DNA from: Marinobacter salarius
GTDB lineage: Bacteria > Pseudomonadota > Gammaproteobacteria > Pseudomonadales > Oleiphilaceae
Assembly (NCBI RefSeq): GCF_032922745.1
Contig: NZ_CP136693.1
Location: 4,568,060 to 4,632,059 of the forward strand
Direction of reading: 5' to 3'
DNA: 64,000 nucleotides
Shown here: piece by piece, positions 35,841-44,382 of the stretch
How positions within the stretch are numbered: position 1 is the stretch's first letter
How the letters are laid out: each line of letters starts with the position of its first letter
Translations under genes and position numbers: made by a program
Notes under the pieces: generated by a model
What the model was told of the DNA's origin: nothing
Seen by the model: the letters and a program-made list of their open reading frames with translations, nothing else
The model's database searches: none

Positions 35841-36233
35841 CTAAAATACGGTGCAGATGACTTCGCCACCCACGCCGGCAGCACGTGCAGCGCGGTCTGT
35901 CATTACGCCCTTGGACGTAGAGACAATCGCGACTCCCAGACCACCGGATACCTTCGGCAGCTCCCCAGCGCCCTTGTACTGGCGCAGACTCGGACGGCTG
36001 ACCCGCTTGATTTCCTCAATAACCGGCTTGCCACCGAAATACTTGAGGTTAATGGTCAGCTCGGGTTTCGCGTCAGCTGAGACGGAAAAATCGGCTACGT
36101 AACCTTCGTCCTTAAGGACCTGGGCTACGGAGATCTTCATCTTTGAAGATGGCATGGCCACATCGACCTTCTGTGCCATCTGGGCATTACGGATACGGGT
36201 AAACATATCCGCAAGCGTATCTTGCATACTCAT
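35841..36233 (-). CDS. rpsH: 30S ribosomal protein S8
   Basis: 130 residues from ATG 36233 (MSMQDTLADMFTRIRNAQ), identical in length to E. coli S8; AGGAG lies ten bases upstream. C-terminal signature GGLGVAIVSTSKGVMTDRAA. In E. coli S8 is the translational repressor of the spc operon. Confidence 0.97.
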   Translation of the reverse strand: MSMQDTLADMFTRIRNAQMAQKVDVAMPSSKMKISVAQVLKDEGYVADFSVSADAKPELTINLKYFGGKPVIEEIKRVSRPSLRQYKGAGELPKVSGGLGVAIVSTSKGVMTDRAARAAGVGGEVICTVF

Positions 36234-36322
36234 TGGTATGAGACTCCTGATCTTTTTAGTTGTGCAGCGGCGCGCCGCACCGCTTACCAACGGGCACCTG
36301 ACCTGCGGTCAGAGTACCTGCC

Positions 36323-36628
36323 TTACCAGCTTGCTTTGGTCAGGCCCGGGACATCACCGCGCATGCCAGCTTCACGCAACTTGATACGTGACAACTTGAA
36401 CTTGCGCAGAACGCCATGGGGACGACCTGTAACCTGGCAACGATTACGAAGACGCGAGGGAGACGCATCACGAGGAAGCTGTTGCAGCTTCATCTGTGCA
36501 TCCCAACGGTCATCATCGCTGGTATTCGGGTTCTTGATAATCGCCTTGAGTTCTGCGCGCTTCGCTGCGTACTTCGCAACGGTTTTTTCACGCTTGAACT
36601 CGCGGTTCTTCATGGAAACCTTAGCCAT
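36323..36628 (-). CDS. rpsN: 30S ribosomal protein S14
   Basis: 101 residues, the long zinc-free form (no CxxC pairs). Motif RLRNRCQVTGRPHGVLRKFKL. Assembles in the 30S head. An 89-base gap separates it from rpsH. Confidence 0.97.
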   Translation of the reverse strand: MAKVSMKNREFKREKTVAKYAAKRAELKAIIKNPNTSDDDRWDAQMKLQQLPRDASPSRLRNRCQVTGRPHGVLRKFKLSRIKLREAGMRGDVPGLTKASW

Positions 36629-36640
36629 TACACTCGTTCC

Positions 36641-37180
36641 TTATTTCTTGAACGGAAAGCCGAAGGCTTTCAACAGTTCGCGACCTTCATCGTCGGTACC
36701 GGCAGTGGTGGTAATGGTGATATCAAGTCCGCGGATCTTGTCGACTCTGTCGTACTCGATCTCGGGGAAAATGATCTGCTCACGCACACCCATGCTGTAG
36801 TTACCGCGACCATCGAAGGACTTGGGATTCAGACCGCGGAAGTCACGAATGCGGGGTACCGCAATGTGAACCAGACGATCAAAGAAATCCCACATACGCT
36901 CACCGCGCAGGGTAACTTTACAACCGATCGGCCAACCTTCACGGATTTTAAAGCCCGCTACGGATTTACGTGCCAAAGTGACAACCGCTTTTTGACCTGC
37001 CAGGCGTTCTAGATCCGCCACAGCATTTTCAATCAGCTTCTTGTCACCGACCGCTTCGCCGACACCCATATTCAGGGTGATCTTTTCGATACACGGCACC
37101 TGCATGATGTTCTTGTAGCTGAACTCTTTCTGCAGGGCGGGTACCACTTCCTTACTGTACTGCTCTTTCATGTTAAGCAT
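36641..37180 (-). CDS. rplE: 50S ribosomal protein L5
   Basis: 179 residues from ATG 37180, the same length as E. coli L5; alternatives are GTG 37192 and ATG 37171. Signatures IEKITLNMGVGEA and IAVPRIRDFRGLNPKSFDGRGN. Binds 5S rRNA and the P-site tRNA. Confidence 0.96.
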   Translation of the reverse strand: MLNMKEQYSKEVVPALQKEFSYKNIMQVPCIEKITLNMGVGEAVGDKKLIENAVADLERLAGQKAVVTLARKSVAGFKIREGWPIGCKVTLRGERMWDFFDRLVHIAVPRIRDFRGLNPKSFDGRGNYSMGVREQIIFPEIEYDRVDKIRGLDITITTTAGTDDEGRELLKAFGFPFKK

Positions 37181-37195
37181 CGTAACCACCACCGC

Positions 37196-37516
37196 TTACT
37201 GGTTATCGACGACTTCTTTCGTGGACTTAAAGATCCGCACTTTAGCGCCGTCTTCCTTGATCTGGAAGCCTACGCGATCGGCTTTGCCGGTCTGCGGATT
37301 AAAAATAGCCACGTTGGAAGCCTGGATAGGTGCTTCTTTTTCGACGATGCCACCTGGGGTGCCGAGCATCGGGTTTGGCTTGGTGTGTTTCTTGATCATA
37401 TTGATCCCAGAAACAACAACCCGGCCATCGTCCTGAACCTTCAGGACTTTACCACGTTTGCCTTGGTCTTTCCCCGTAGTGACGATTACTTCGTCATCTC
37501 GTTTGATCTTTTTCAT
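37196..37516 (-). CDS. rplX: 50S ribosomal protein L24
   Basis: 106 residues with the KOW motif (DDEVIVTTGKDQGKRGKVLKV). Early assembly initiator of the 50S subunit, near the tunnel exit. Confidence 0.97.
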   Translation of the reverse strand: MKKIKRDDEVIVTTGKDQGKRGKVLKVQDDGRVVVSGINMIKKHTKPNPMLGTPGGIVEKEAPIQASNVAIFNPQTGKADRVGFQIKEDGAKVRIFKSTKEVVDNQ

Positions 37517-37532
37517 AACCGGCCTCTGGTCC

Positions 37533-37901
37533 TTAAAGTACTTCGGGTGCCAGTGAAATAATTTTCATGAACTTCTCATTTCGCAGTTCACGGGTAACCG
37601 GTCCGAAGATACGGGTACCAATGGGTGCGTCCTGAGTGTTCAGAAGTACTGCCGCGTTTCCGTCGAAACGAATAAGCGACCCGTCGGGACGACGCACACC
37701 TTTACGGGTACGTACAACAACAGCTTTCAGGACCTGGCCTTTTTTCACTTTACCGCGGGGGATGGCTTCCTTAACGGTTACCTTGATGATATCCCCAACG
37801 CTGGCATAACGCCGATGTGAACCGCCCAGGACCTTGATGCACATAACCTGACGTGCACCGCTGTTGTCCGCGACTTCAAGCATTGTTTGAGTCTGAATCA
37901 T
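37533..37901 (-). CDS. rplN: 50S ribosomal protein L14
   Basis: 122 residues. Start MIQTQTMLEVADNSGARQVM and core RRYASVGDIIKVTVKEAIPRG are the L14 signatures. Intersubunit bridge protein; first gene of the spc operon. Confidence 0.98.
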   Translation of the reverse strand: MIQTQTMLEVADNSGARQVMCIKVLGGSHRRYASVGDIIKVTVKEAIPRGKVKKGQVLKAVVVRTRKGVRRPDGSLIRFDGNAAVLLNTQDAPIGTRIFGPVTRELRNEKFMKIISLAPEVL

Positions 37902-37959
37902 GGTTATTCTCCAGCAGAAACCACTTTGCCGTTACGACAAGACTCACCGTCCGGGCGAG

Positions 37960-38226
37960 TTACACCTTCGATGCGCGTTCGGTGACTTCCACCAGAGCCC
38001 AGCTTTTGGTCTTAGAGACCGGGCGGGTTTCCTGGATTGTAACGGTGTCACCGATGTTGCACTGATTGCTCTCGTCGTGAGCATGAATTTTGGATGAACG
38101 CTTCATGTACTTACCGTACAGAGGATGCTTAACCTGGCGCTCAACCAGAACCACAATGGATTTCTCCATTTTGTTGCTCACGACCTTGCCGCTCAGGGTT
38201 CTGGCAGTTTGGGTAGCTTCAGTCAT
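37960..38226 (-). CDS. rpsQ: 30S ribosomal protein S17
   Basis: 88 residues from ATG 38226 (MTEATQTARTLSGKVVSNKM), one base after the rpmC stop, with AGGA upstream. OB-fold core SIVVLVERQVKHPLYGKYM and IGDTVTIQETRPVSKTK. Last gene of the S10 operon. Confidence 0.96.
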   Translation of the reverse strand: MTEATQTARTLSGKVVSNKMEKSIVVLVERQVKHPLYGKYMKRSSKIHAHDESNQCNIGDTVTIQETRPVSKTKSWALVEVTERASKV

Positions 38227-38227
38227 G

Positions 38228-38419
38228 TTACTGTCCTGCCTTTTCATTCATAACTGTTTTCACGCGAGCAATGTCACGCTTCACCTTCGGAAGAAGATGA
38301 GACTGATTCAGCTGACCTGTCGCCTTACGCATGCGCAGGTTGAACTGCTCCTTCAGGAGGTCGATCAGCTCTTTGTTCAGCTCCTCGACTGACTTGTCAC
38401 GCAGCTCTGTTGCTTTCAT
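38228..38419 (-). CDS. rpmC: 50S ribosomal protein L29
   Basis: 63 residues from ATG 38419, the E. coli length; its A overlaps the last base of the rplP stop (TGATG), and GTG 38422 is an unlikely alternative. Two-helix hairpin (ELRDKSVEELNKELIDLLKE, RDIARVKTVMNE). Sits at the tunnel exit beside L23. Confidence 0.96.
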   Translation of the reverse strand: MKATELRDKSVEELNKELIDLLKEQFNLRMRKATGQLNQSHLLPKVKRDIARVKTVMNEKAGQ

Positions 38420-38832
38420 CACATCACCGTCCTCGTTACAAAGGTGGTCTGTACGGGCAGCTTGGCCGCAGCAAGAGTGAACGCATCACGAGCGATTTCC
38501 TCGGAAACACCTTCCATCTCATACAGCATCCGGCCTGGCTGAATTTCAGCCACCCAGTACTCGACAGAACCCTTACCTTTACCCATTCGTACTTCGAGCG
38601 GCTTGCTGGAGATCGGCTTGTCCGGGAAAATCCGGATCCAGATCTTACCGCCCCGCTTGATGCGGCGAGTCATGGTACGACGCGCTGCCTCAATCTGGCG
38701 CGCAGTTATACGTCCACGGCTTGTCGCCTTCAATCCGTATTCACCGAAGCTCACCTTGTTAGCACGGTGCGCAAGACCGGTGTTACGGCCTTTCATTACC
38801 TTGCGAAATTTGGTGCGTTTTGGTTGCAGCAT
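38419..38832 (-). CDS. rplP: 50S ribosomal protein L16
   Basis: 137 residues; MLQPKRTKFRKVMKGRNTGL and GRITARQIEAARRTMTR are L16 signatures. Contacts A-site tRNA. Overlaps rpmC by one base. Confidence 0.98.
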   Translation of the reverse strand: MLQPKRTKFRKVMKGRNTGLAHRANKVSFGEYGLKATSRGRITARQIEAARRTMTRRIKRGGKIWIRIFPDKPISSKPLEVRMGKGKGSVEYWVAEIQPGRMLYEMEGVSEEIARDAFTLAAAKLPVQTTFVTRTVM

Positions 38833-38844
38833 TTGAGTGCCCCT

Positions 38845-39528
38845 TTACTTAGAACCTTTCTTCCCAGAGGCTTTCTTGTCAGCACGGACCTGCTCCATAC
38901 CACCAAGAATCTCACCTTTGAAGATCCATACCTTGACGCCGATAATGCCGTAAGTGGTTTTCGCTTCGTAGGTCGAGTAATCAATGTCTGCACGCAGTGT
39001 GTGCAGCGGTACACGACCTTCGCGATACCACTCGGAACGGGCAATTTCAGCACCCCCGAGACGACCGCCTACCTGAATCTTGATGCCTTTCGCACCCTGG
39101 CGCATGGCGTTCTGTACCGCACGCTTCATAGCGCGACGGAACATCACACGACGCTCCAGCTGACCGGCAACGTTCTGCGCGACCAAGCGGGCATCCAGGT
39201 CCGGCTTGCGGACTTCTTCGATGTTGATGTGCACGGGCACACCCATCATGTCGCTGACTTCGCGACGCAGACGGTCAACATCTTCACCCTTCTTACCGAT
39301 AACAATACCGGGACGGGCTGTATGGATCGTGATACGGGCGTTCTGAGCAGGGCGCTCGATCACAATCTTGCTGACAGACGCCTTTACCAGACGCTTGTCC
39401 AGGAATTCGCGAACCTGAATATCGTTCAACAGGTTGTTCGCGTATTCCGCCTTTTCGGCATACCACACTGAGTTGTGCTCTTTGATCACACCCAGGCGCA
39501 TGCCGGTTGGATTTACTTTATGACCCAT
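38845..39528 (-). CDS. rpsC: 30S ribosomal protein S3
   Basis: 227 residues. KH domain with GKKGEDVDRLRREV and C-terminal S3 domain (GAKGIKIQVGGRLGGAEIAR). Part of the mRNA entry helicase site. Starts MGHKVNPTGMRLG, as in the family. Confidence 0.98.
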   Translation of the reverse strand: MGHKVNPTGMRLGVIKEHNSVWYAEKAEYANNLLNDIQVREFLDKRLVKASVSKIVIERPAQNARITIHTARPGIVIGKKGEDVDRLRREVSDMMGVPVHINIEEVRKPDLDARLVAQNVAGQLERRVMFRRAMKRAVQNAMRQGAKGIKIQVGGRLGGAEIARSEWYREGRVPLHTLRADIDYSTYEAKTTYGIIGVKVWIFKGEILGGMEQVRADKKASGKKGSK

Positions 39529-39539
39529 CTGAGCATCTC

Positions 39540-39872
39540 CTACTTGTCGGCGACCTTGACGGTGATATGACAGGTGCGCTTGAAAATCCGGTCAGCGCGC
39601 CCCTTGGCTCGAGCTTTGATTCGCTTGAGCGTCGGACCCTCATCCACCATAACGGTGGAAACCCGCAAATCATCTACGTCCAGACCTTCGTTGTGCTCAG
39701 CGTTAGCGATGGCAGACTCAAGGGCTTTCTTGAGAATGACCGCCGCCTTCTTCGGGCTGAAAGTCAGAATGTTCAGGGCGTCCTCAACAGCCTTGCCGCG
39801 CACTTGGTCAGCGACAAGACGGGCTTTCTGAGCTGAGAGGCGAGCGCCCTTGTACTTGGCTGCTACTTCCAT
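39540..39872 (-). CDS. rplV: 50S ribosomal protein L22
   Basis: 110 residues from ATG 39872 (MEVAAKYKGARLSAQKARL), the E. coli length; the long upstream extension of the frame overlaps rpsS and is discarded. Core ESAIANAEHNEGLDVDDL and loop PRAKGR-like RAKGRADRIFKR. Lines the tunnel constriction with L4. Confidence 0.97.
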   Translation of the reverse strand: MEVAAKYKGARLSAQKARLVADQVRGKAVEDALNILTFSPKKAAVILKKALESAIANAEHNEGLDVDDLRVSTVMVDEGPTLKRIKARAKGRADRIFKRTCHITVKVADK

Positions 39873-39888
39873 TTCTATTACCTCACAA

Positions 39889-40164
39889 TCAGCGTTTAGC
39901 TTTCTTGTCGGCCGCATGACCACGATAAGTACGCGTCGCCGCGAACTCACCCAGCTTATGCCCGACCATATCTTCGGTGACATAAACCGGCACGTGCTGC
40001 TTGCCGTTGTGGACTGCAATGGTCAGGCCTACCATCTCCGGAAACACTGTCGACCGGCGGGACCAGGTTTTGATCGGCCGCTTGTCGTTAGCTTCCAGAG
40101 CTGCCTCGACCTTCTTCAACAGATGCAGGTCTATAAAAGGACCTTTCTTCAAAGAACGTGGCAC
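39889..40164 (-). CDS. rpsS: 30S ribosomal protein S19
   Basis: 91 residues: MPRSLKKGPFIDLHLLKKVE and GHKLGEFAATRTYRGHAADKK. Head protein next to S13. S10 operon order rplB-rpsS-rplV. Confidence 0.98.
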   Translation of the reverse strand: MPRSLKKGPFIDLHLLKKVEAALEANDKRPIKTWSRRSTVFPEMVGLTIAVHNGKQHVPVYVTEDMVGHKLGEFAATRTYRGHAADKKAKR

Positions 40165-40187
40165 AGCATTTACCTCTATGTAGTCGT

Positions 40188-41015
40188 TTACTTGGCTGAA
40201 CGACGACGTACTATCATCTTATCAGTACGTTTGTTCTTACGAGTCTTATGCCCTTTGGTCGGAACACCCCACGGAGTAACCGGGTGACGCCCGCCAGAGG
40301 TACGCCCTTCACCACCACCATGTGGGTGGTCAACTGGGTTCATAGCAACACCACGTACTGTTGGACGTTTACCGCGCCAACGTGATGCACCCGCTTTACC
40401 AAGCTGCTTGAGGCTGTGTTCGCTGTTGGACACTTCGCCCAACGTTGCGCGACAGTCAACAAGCACCTTACGCATTTCACCTGAGCGCAGGCGGATGGTG
40501 GCATAAGCCCCTTCCCGAGCAACCAGCTGTACGGATGCGCCCGCAGAGCGAGCCAGCTGAGCACCTTTGCCAGGCTTGATTTCGACGCAGTGAATCACGG
40601 AACCGACCGGAATATTCCGGAGCGGAAGCGTGCTTCCTACTTTAATCGGCGCGTCGATGCCGGAGCGCACAGGGTCACCAATCTGCATACCTTTGGGAGC
40701 GATAATGTAGCGACGCTCGCCATCGGCGTACTTGATCAGCGCGATGTGCGCAGAGCGGTTAGGATCGTATTCCAGGCGCTCGATAGTCGCCGGGATACCA
40801 TCTTTGGTCCGCTTAAAGTCAATGACACGGTAGTGTTTTTTATGTCCACCACCAATGTGACGGGTAGTGATGCGACCAAAATGGTTACGACCACCCGATT
40901 TACTCAGAGTTTCTACCAACGGCTCGTAAGGGCGCCCCTTGTGAAGATCAGGGTTAAAGAGCTTAACAACGTGACGGCGGCCGGCAGATGTTGGCTTGGT
41001 TTTGACGATCGGCAT
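40188..41015 (-). CDS. rplB: 50S ribosomal protein L2
   Basis: 275 residues with the peptidyl-transferase-proximal segment RGVAMNPVDHPHGGGEGRT, including the conserved His of that loop. Essential for subunit association and peptidyl transfer. Confidence 0.98.
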   Translation of the reverse strand: MPIVKTKPTSAGRRHVVKLFNPDLHKGRPYEPLVETLSKSGGRNHFGRITTRHIGGGHKKHYRVIDFKRTKDGIPATIERLEYDPNRSAHIALIKYADGERRYIIAPKGMQIGDPVRSGIDAPIKVGSTLPLRNIPVGSVIHCVEIKPGKGAQLARSAGASVQLVAREGAYATIRLRSGEMRKVLVDCRATLGEVSNSEHSLKQLGKAGASRWRGKRPTVRGVAMNPVDHPHGGGEGRTSGGRHPVTPWGVPTKGHKTRKNKRTDKMIVRRRSAK

Positions 41016-41032
41016 TTTACGACCCCTTTACC

Positions 41033-41326
41033 TTATTCCACATCCAGAAAATCAATGTCCTGACCGTCCGCAAGCTTAACGTAAGCCTTACGAATGTCAG
41101 CACGCTTGCCGAAGCCGCGAACGGTACGCTTGAGCTTACCCTTACGGTTCAGAACCTGAACACCTTCGACGGTGACGTTGAACAGCTGCTCAACGGCTTT
41201 CTTGATCTCGGGCTTGGTTGCGTCAGGGGCTACACGGAATACCACCTGACCACTTTCCGCGACCAGAGAGGCTTTCTCTGATACGTGAGGCCCAAGAAGA
41301 ACCTTGTAAATACGTTCCTGATTCAT
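41033..41326 (-). CDS. rplW: 50S ribosomal protein L23
   Basis: 97 residues; VSEKASLVAESGQVVFRV and AVEQLFNVTVEGVQVLNRKGK. Docking site for trigger factor and SRP at the tunnel exit. Overlaps the rplD end by four bases. Confidence 0.97.
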   Translation of the reverse strand: MNQERIYKVLLGPHVSEKASLVAESGQVVFRVAPDATKPEIKKAVEQLFNVTVEGVQVLNRKGKLKRTVRGFGKRADIRKAYVKLADGQDIDFLDVE

Positions 41327-41928
41327 CCCAGCATCTCCTCGATTTTCTTCAGAGCGGGAACAGTCACAACCACTTTGTCGAAGGCGACAAGGCTAACCGG
41401 GTCAAGGCCGGCGACATCACGCACATCAACGTGCGGGATATTGCGCGAGGCCAGGTGCAGGTTCTGCTCGACGTTGTCGGACAGAATCAGCGCGTTACTG
41501 ACACCGATATCGCTCAGCTTGGCAGTGAAGGCCTTGGTCTTGGGCGTTTCGACATTCATGTCGTCGACCACAACCAGGCGCTCCTGACGGACCAGCTCGG
41601 AAAAAATGGAGCGCATCGCTGCGCGGTACATTTTGCGGTTTACCTTCTGCTCAAAACTCTGAGGCTTGGCAGCGAAGGTAACACCACCGGACCGCCACAG
41701 CGGACTGCGGATGGTACCGGCACGGGCACGACCCGTACCCTTCTGACGCCAGGGCTTCTTACCACCACCAGCGACTTCCGAACGTGTTTTCTGAGCACGG
41801 GTACCCTGGCGCGCACCGGACATATACGCGGTGACAACCTGGTGAACCAGTGACTCATTAAAATCTTTGGCGAATGCAGCGTCGGAAACCGAGATTCCCT
41901 TGCCGCTACCTGTAATAGTCAATTCCAT
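41323..41928 (-). CDS. rplD: 50S ribosomal protein L4
   Basis: 201 residues. The extended tunnel loop GTRAQKTRSEVAGGGKKPWRQ is present. In E. coli L4 also represses the S10 operon through its leader; the leader here is short, so that control cannot be assumed. Confidence 0.97.
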   Translation of the reverse strand: MELTITGSGKGISVSDAAFAKDFNESLVHQVVTAYMSGARQGTRAQKTRSEVAGGGKKPWRQKGTGRARAGTIRSPLWRSGGVTFAAKPQSFEQKVNRKMYRAAMRSIFSELVRQERLVVVDDMNVETPKTKAFTAKLSDIGVSNALILSDNVEQNLHLASRNIPHVDVRDVAGLDPVSLVAFDKVVVTVPALKKIEEMLG

Positions 41929-41939
41929 CGCACCGCTCC

Positions 41940-42578
41940 TCAGGCTTTAACTGCAGGCTTGATGACAACATTTCCGCCGGTCGCGCCCGGAACGGCACCA
42001 CGAATCAGCAGAAGGTTGCGCTCGGCGTCGACACGGACGACTTGCAGGTTCTGCACGGTCACCTGCGCATTGCCCATCTGGCCCGCCATCTTTTTGCCCT
42101 TGAATACCTTGCCCGGAGTCTGGTTCTGACCGATGGAACCCGGAGCACGATGAGAAAGGGAGTTACCGTGTGTGGCGTCCTGCATGGAGAAGTTCCAGCG
42201 CTTTACGCCGCCCTGGAAACCTTTACCCTTGGACTGACCAACAGCATCAACGACCTGGCCATCTTCAAAGATGGAAGCGGTAATCTCTCCGCCTGCAGCC
42301 AGCTCTTCGCCTTCGCCATCAGCGAGACGGAATTCCCACAGACCACGACCAGCCTCGACTCCGGCTTTGGCGTAATGGCCCGCTTCGCTTTTAGTCACAC
42401 GAGAGGAACGACGCTTACCAACGGTTACCTGAACCGCGCGATAGCCATCGCTTTCAAGAGTTTTCAGCTGGGTAATGCGGTTGGGCTCAACCTCAATTAC
42501 CGTTACGGACACTGCTTGCCCGTCTTCCGTAAAAATACGGGTCATACCGGCCTTGCGACCGACAATTCCAATTGCCAT
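41940..42578 (-). CDS. rplC: 50S ribosomal protein L3
   Basis: 212 residues. Family motif FSMQDATHGNSLSHRAPGSIG includes the Gln that PrmB methylates in homologues. Starts MAIGIVGRKAGMTRIF. Second gene of the S10 operon, 73 bases after rpsJ. Confidence 0.98.
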   Translation of the reverse strand: MAIGIVGRKAGMTRIFTEDGQAVSVTVIEVEPNRITQLKTLESDGYRAVQVTVGKRRSSRVTKSEAGHYAKAGVEAGRGLWEFRLADGEGEELAAGGEITASIFEDGQVVDAVGQSKGKGFQGGVKRWNFSMQDATHGNSLSHRAPGSIGQNQTPGKVFKGKKMAGQMGNAQVTVQNLQVVRVDAERNLLLIRGAVPGATGGNVVIKPAVKA

Positions 42579-42651
42579 GTTTCACCTCTTAAGTGTACGG
42601 GGCTCTCACCCTCTATGGCCTTATGACAGTTACACAGACTAACGCTTGGCG

Positions 42652-42963
42652 TTAGCCGAGGCTGATCTGAACGTCTACACCTGCTGCCAGATCCAGCTTC
42701 ATCAAAGCATCTACTGTCTTTTCCGTCGGCTCGACGATATCCAGCAAACGCTTGTGTGTACGAATCTCGTACTGATCGCGCGCGTCTTTGTTGACGTGCG
42801 GTGAAATCAGAACGGTGTACTTTTCCTTCCGCGTCGGCAGAGGGATTGGTCCACGCACTTGAGCGCCGGTCCGCTTCGCGGTATCGACAATCTCCTGCGT
42901 TGACTGGTCGATCAGGCGATAATCAAACGCCTTCAACCGGATTCGAATTTTTTGGCTTTGCAT
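42652..42963 (-). CDS. rpsJ: 30S ribosomal protein S10 (NusE)
   Basis: 103 residues, [19 protein letters not shown] and [29 protein letters not shown] in part. 30S head protein and partner of NusB/NusG in antitermination. First gene of the S10 operon, with its own promoter 62 bases upstream. Confidence 0.98.
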
Positions 42964-43024
42964 GATGCACCAAACTCCACTCGTAGCAGCTACTAGTTAG
43001 CCGACCTTCAAAAAAAGGAGCCGC

Positions 43025-43053
43025 ATTGTATGCATAATACCCAGCAGTGTCAA
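43025..43053 (-). promoter_or_regulatory. S10 operon sigma-70 promoter
   Basis: Minus strand TTGACA - 17 bases - TACAAT, consensus -35 and near-consensus -10, between the tuf terminator and rpsJ. The -10 lies 62 bases before the rpsJ ATG. Confidence 0.85.
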
Positions 43054-43101
43054 CTGCGATGAGCAGCGACTCTACCAGGTCAGATTGTGCGGCTGAAACA
43101 G

Positions 43102-43132
43102 AAAAAGGGGCTGACTTTCAGCCCCTTTTTCC
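43102..43132 (-). terminator. Terminator after tuf copy 1
   Basis: Minus strand AAAAAGGGGCTGA - AAG - TCAGCCCCTTTTT: perfect stem followed by T-run, 18 bases after the tuf stop. It separates the str operon from the S10 operon; the flanking A-run would let it act in both directions. Confidence 0.9.
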
Positions 43133-43150
43133 TTAGATCATTCGAATAAT

Positions 43151-44347
43151 TTATTCGATGATCTTTGAGACTACGCCGGCACCAACGGTACGGCCACCTT
43201 CACGAATCGCGAAGCGCAGACCATCTTCCATGGCGATCGGAGCAATCAGGGTAACACTCATCTTCACGTTGTCACCCGGCATAACCATTTCCACACCTTC
43301 CGGCAGCTCACAGGAACCTGTGACGTCGGTGGTACGGAAGTAAAACTGCGGACGGTAACCCTTAAAGAACGGGGTATGACGACCACCTTCTTCTTTGCTC
43401 AGCACGTACACTTCGCACTCGAACTTGGTGTGCGGCTTGATGGAGCCCGGCACACACAGAACCTGACCACGCTCAACGTCGTCACGCTTGGTACCACGCA
43501 GCAGAACACCAACGTTCTCACCAGCACGACCTTCGTCCAGCAGCTTGCGGAACATCTCAACACCGGTACAAACGGTCTTCACGGTATCTTTGATACCGAC
43601 GATTTCCACTTCGTCACCAACCTTGATGATGCCACGCTCTACACGACCGGTTACAACCGTACCGCGACCAGAGATGGAGAACACGTCCTCGATCGGCATC
43701 AGGAACGGCTGATCAATCGCACGCTCCGGATCCGGGATGTACTCGTCCAGGGCTTCTACCAGCTTCTTAACAGCGGTAGTACCCATTTCGTTGTCATCCT
43801 TACCTTCCAGCGCCATCAGCGCGGAACCGGTAACGATCGGCGTGTCGTCGCCCGGGAAGTCGTACTGGCTCAGCAGTTCGCGAACTTCCATCTCGACCAG
43901 CTCCAGCAGCTCCTCGTCATCAACCATGTCCGCCTTGTTCAGGAACACAACGATGAAAGGAACGCCAACCTGGCGGGACAGCAGGATGTGCTCGCGAGTC
44001 TGCGGCATAGGGCCGTCAGCTGCGGAACAAACCAGGATCGCGCCGTCCATCTGCGCCGCACCCGTGATCATGTTCTTCACGTAGTCAGCGTGGCCCGGGC
44101 AGTCAACGTGCGCATAGTGACGCGCCGGCGAATCGTACTCAACGTGAGAGGTCGCGATGGTGATACCACGCGCCTTCTCTTCCGGTGCGTTATCGATCTG
44201 GTCGAATGCGCTTGCACTACCAGTACCCCACACTTCGTGACACACACGAGTCAGCGCGGCTGTCAGCGTGGTCTTGCCATGGTCTACGTGACCAATGGTG
44301 CCCACGTTTACGTGCGGCTTATTACGCTCAAATTTTGCTTTAGACAC
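43151..44347 (-). CDS. tufA: Elongation factor Tu (copy 1, after fusA)
   Basis: 398-residue GTPase that brings aminoacyl-tRNA to the ribosome. P-loop GHVDHGKT at 19-26, switch II DCPGHADYV, NKAD and the GSALMALEG region; domains II and III complete. Start codon is GTG, giving MSKAKFERNKPHVN. The protein is identical to copy 2 (59746-60942); inside the gene I count five single-base differences, all silent, besides the start codon (GTG here, ATG there). Flanks are unrelated. Confidence 0.98.
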   Translation of the reverse strand: MSKAKFERNKPHVNVGTIGHVDHGKTTLTAALTRVCHEVWGTGSASAFDQIDNAPEEKARGITIATSHVEYDSPARHYAHVDCPGHADYVKNMITGAAQMDGAILVCSAADGPMPQTREHILLSRQVGVPFIVVFLNKADMVDDEELLELVEMEVRELLSQYDFPGDDTPIVTGSALMALEGKDDNEMGTTAVKKLVEALDEYIPDPERAIDQPFLMPIEDVFSISGRGTVVTGRVERGIIKVGDEVEIVGIKDTVKTVCTGVEMFRKLLDEGRAGENVGVLLRGTKRDDVERGQVLCVPGSIKPHTKFECEVYVLSKEEGGRHTPFFKGYRPQFYFRTTDVTGSCELPEGVEMVMPGDNVKMSVTLIAPIAMEDGLRFAIREGGRTVGAGVVSKIIE

Positions 44348-44382
44348 GGTTACACCTCTTCCTGTTTCTTAAGTCCTGGGGA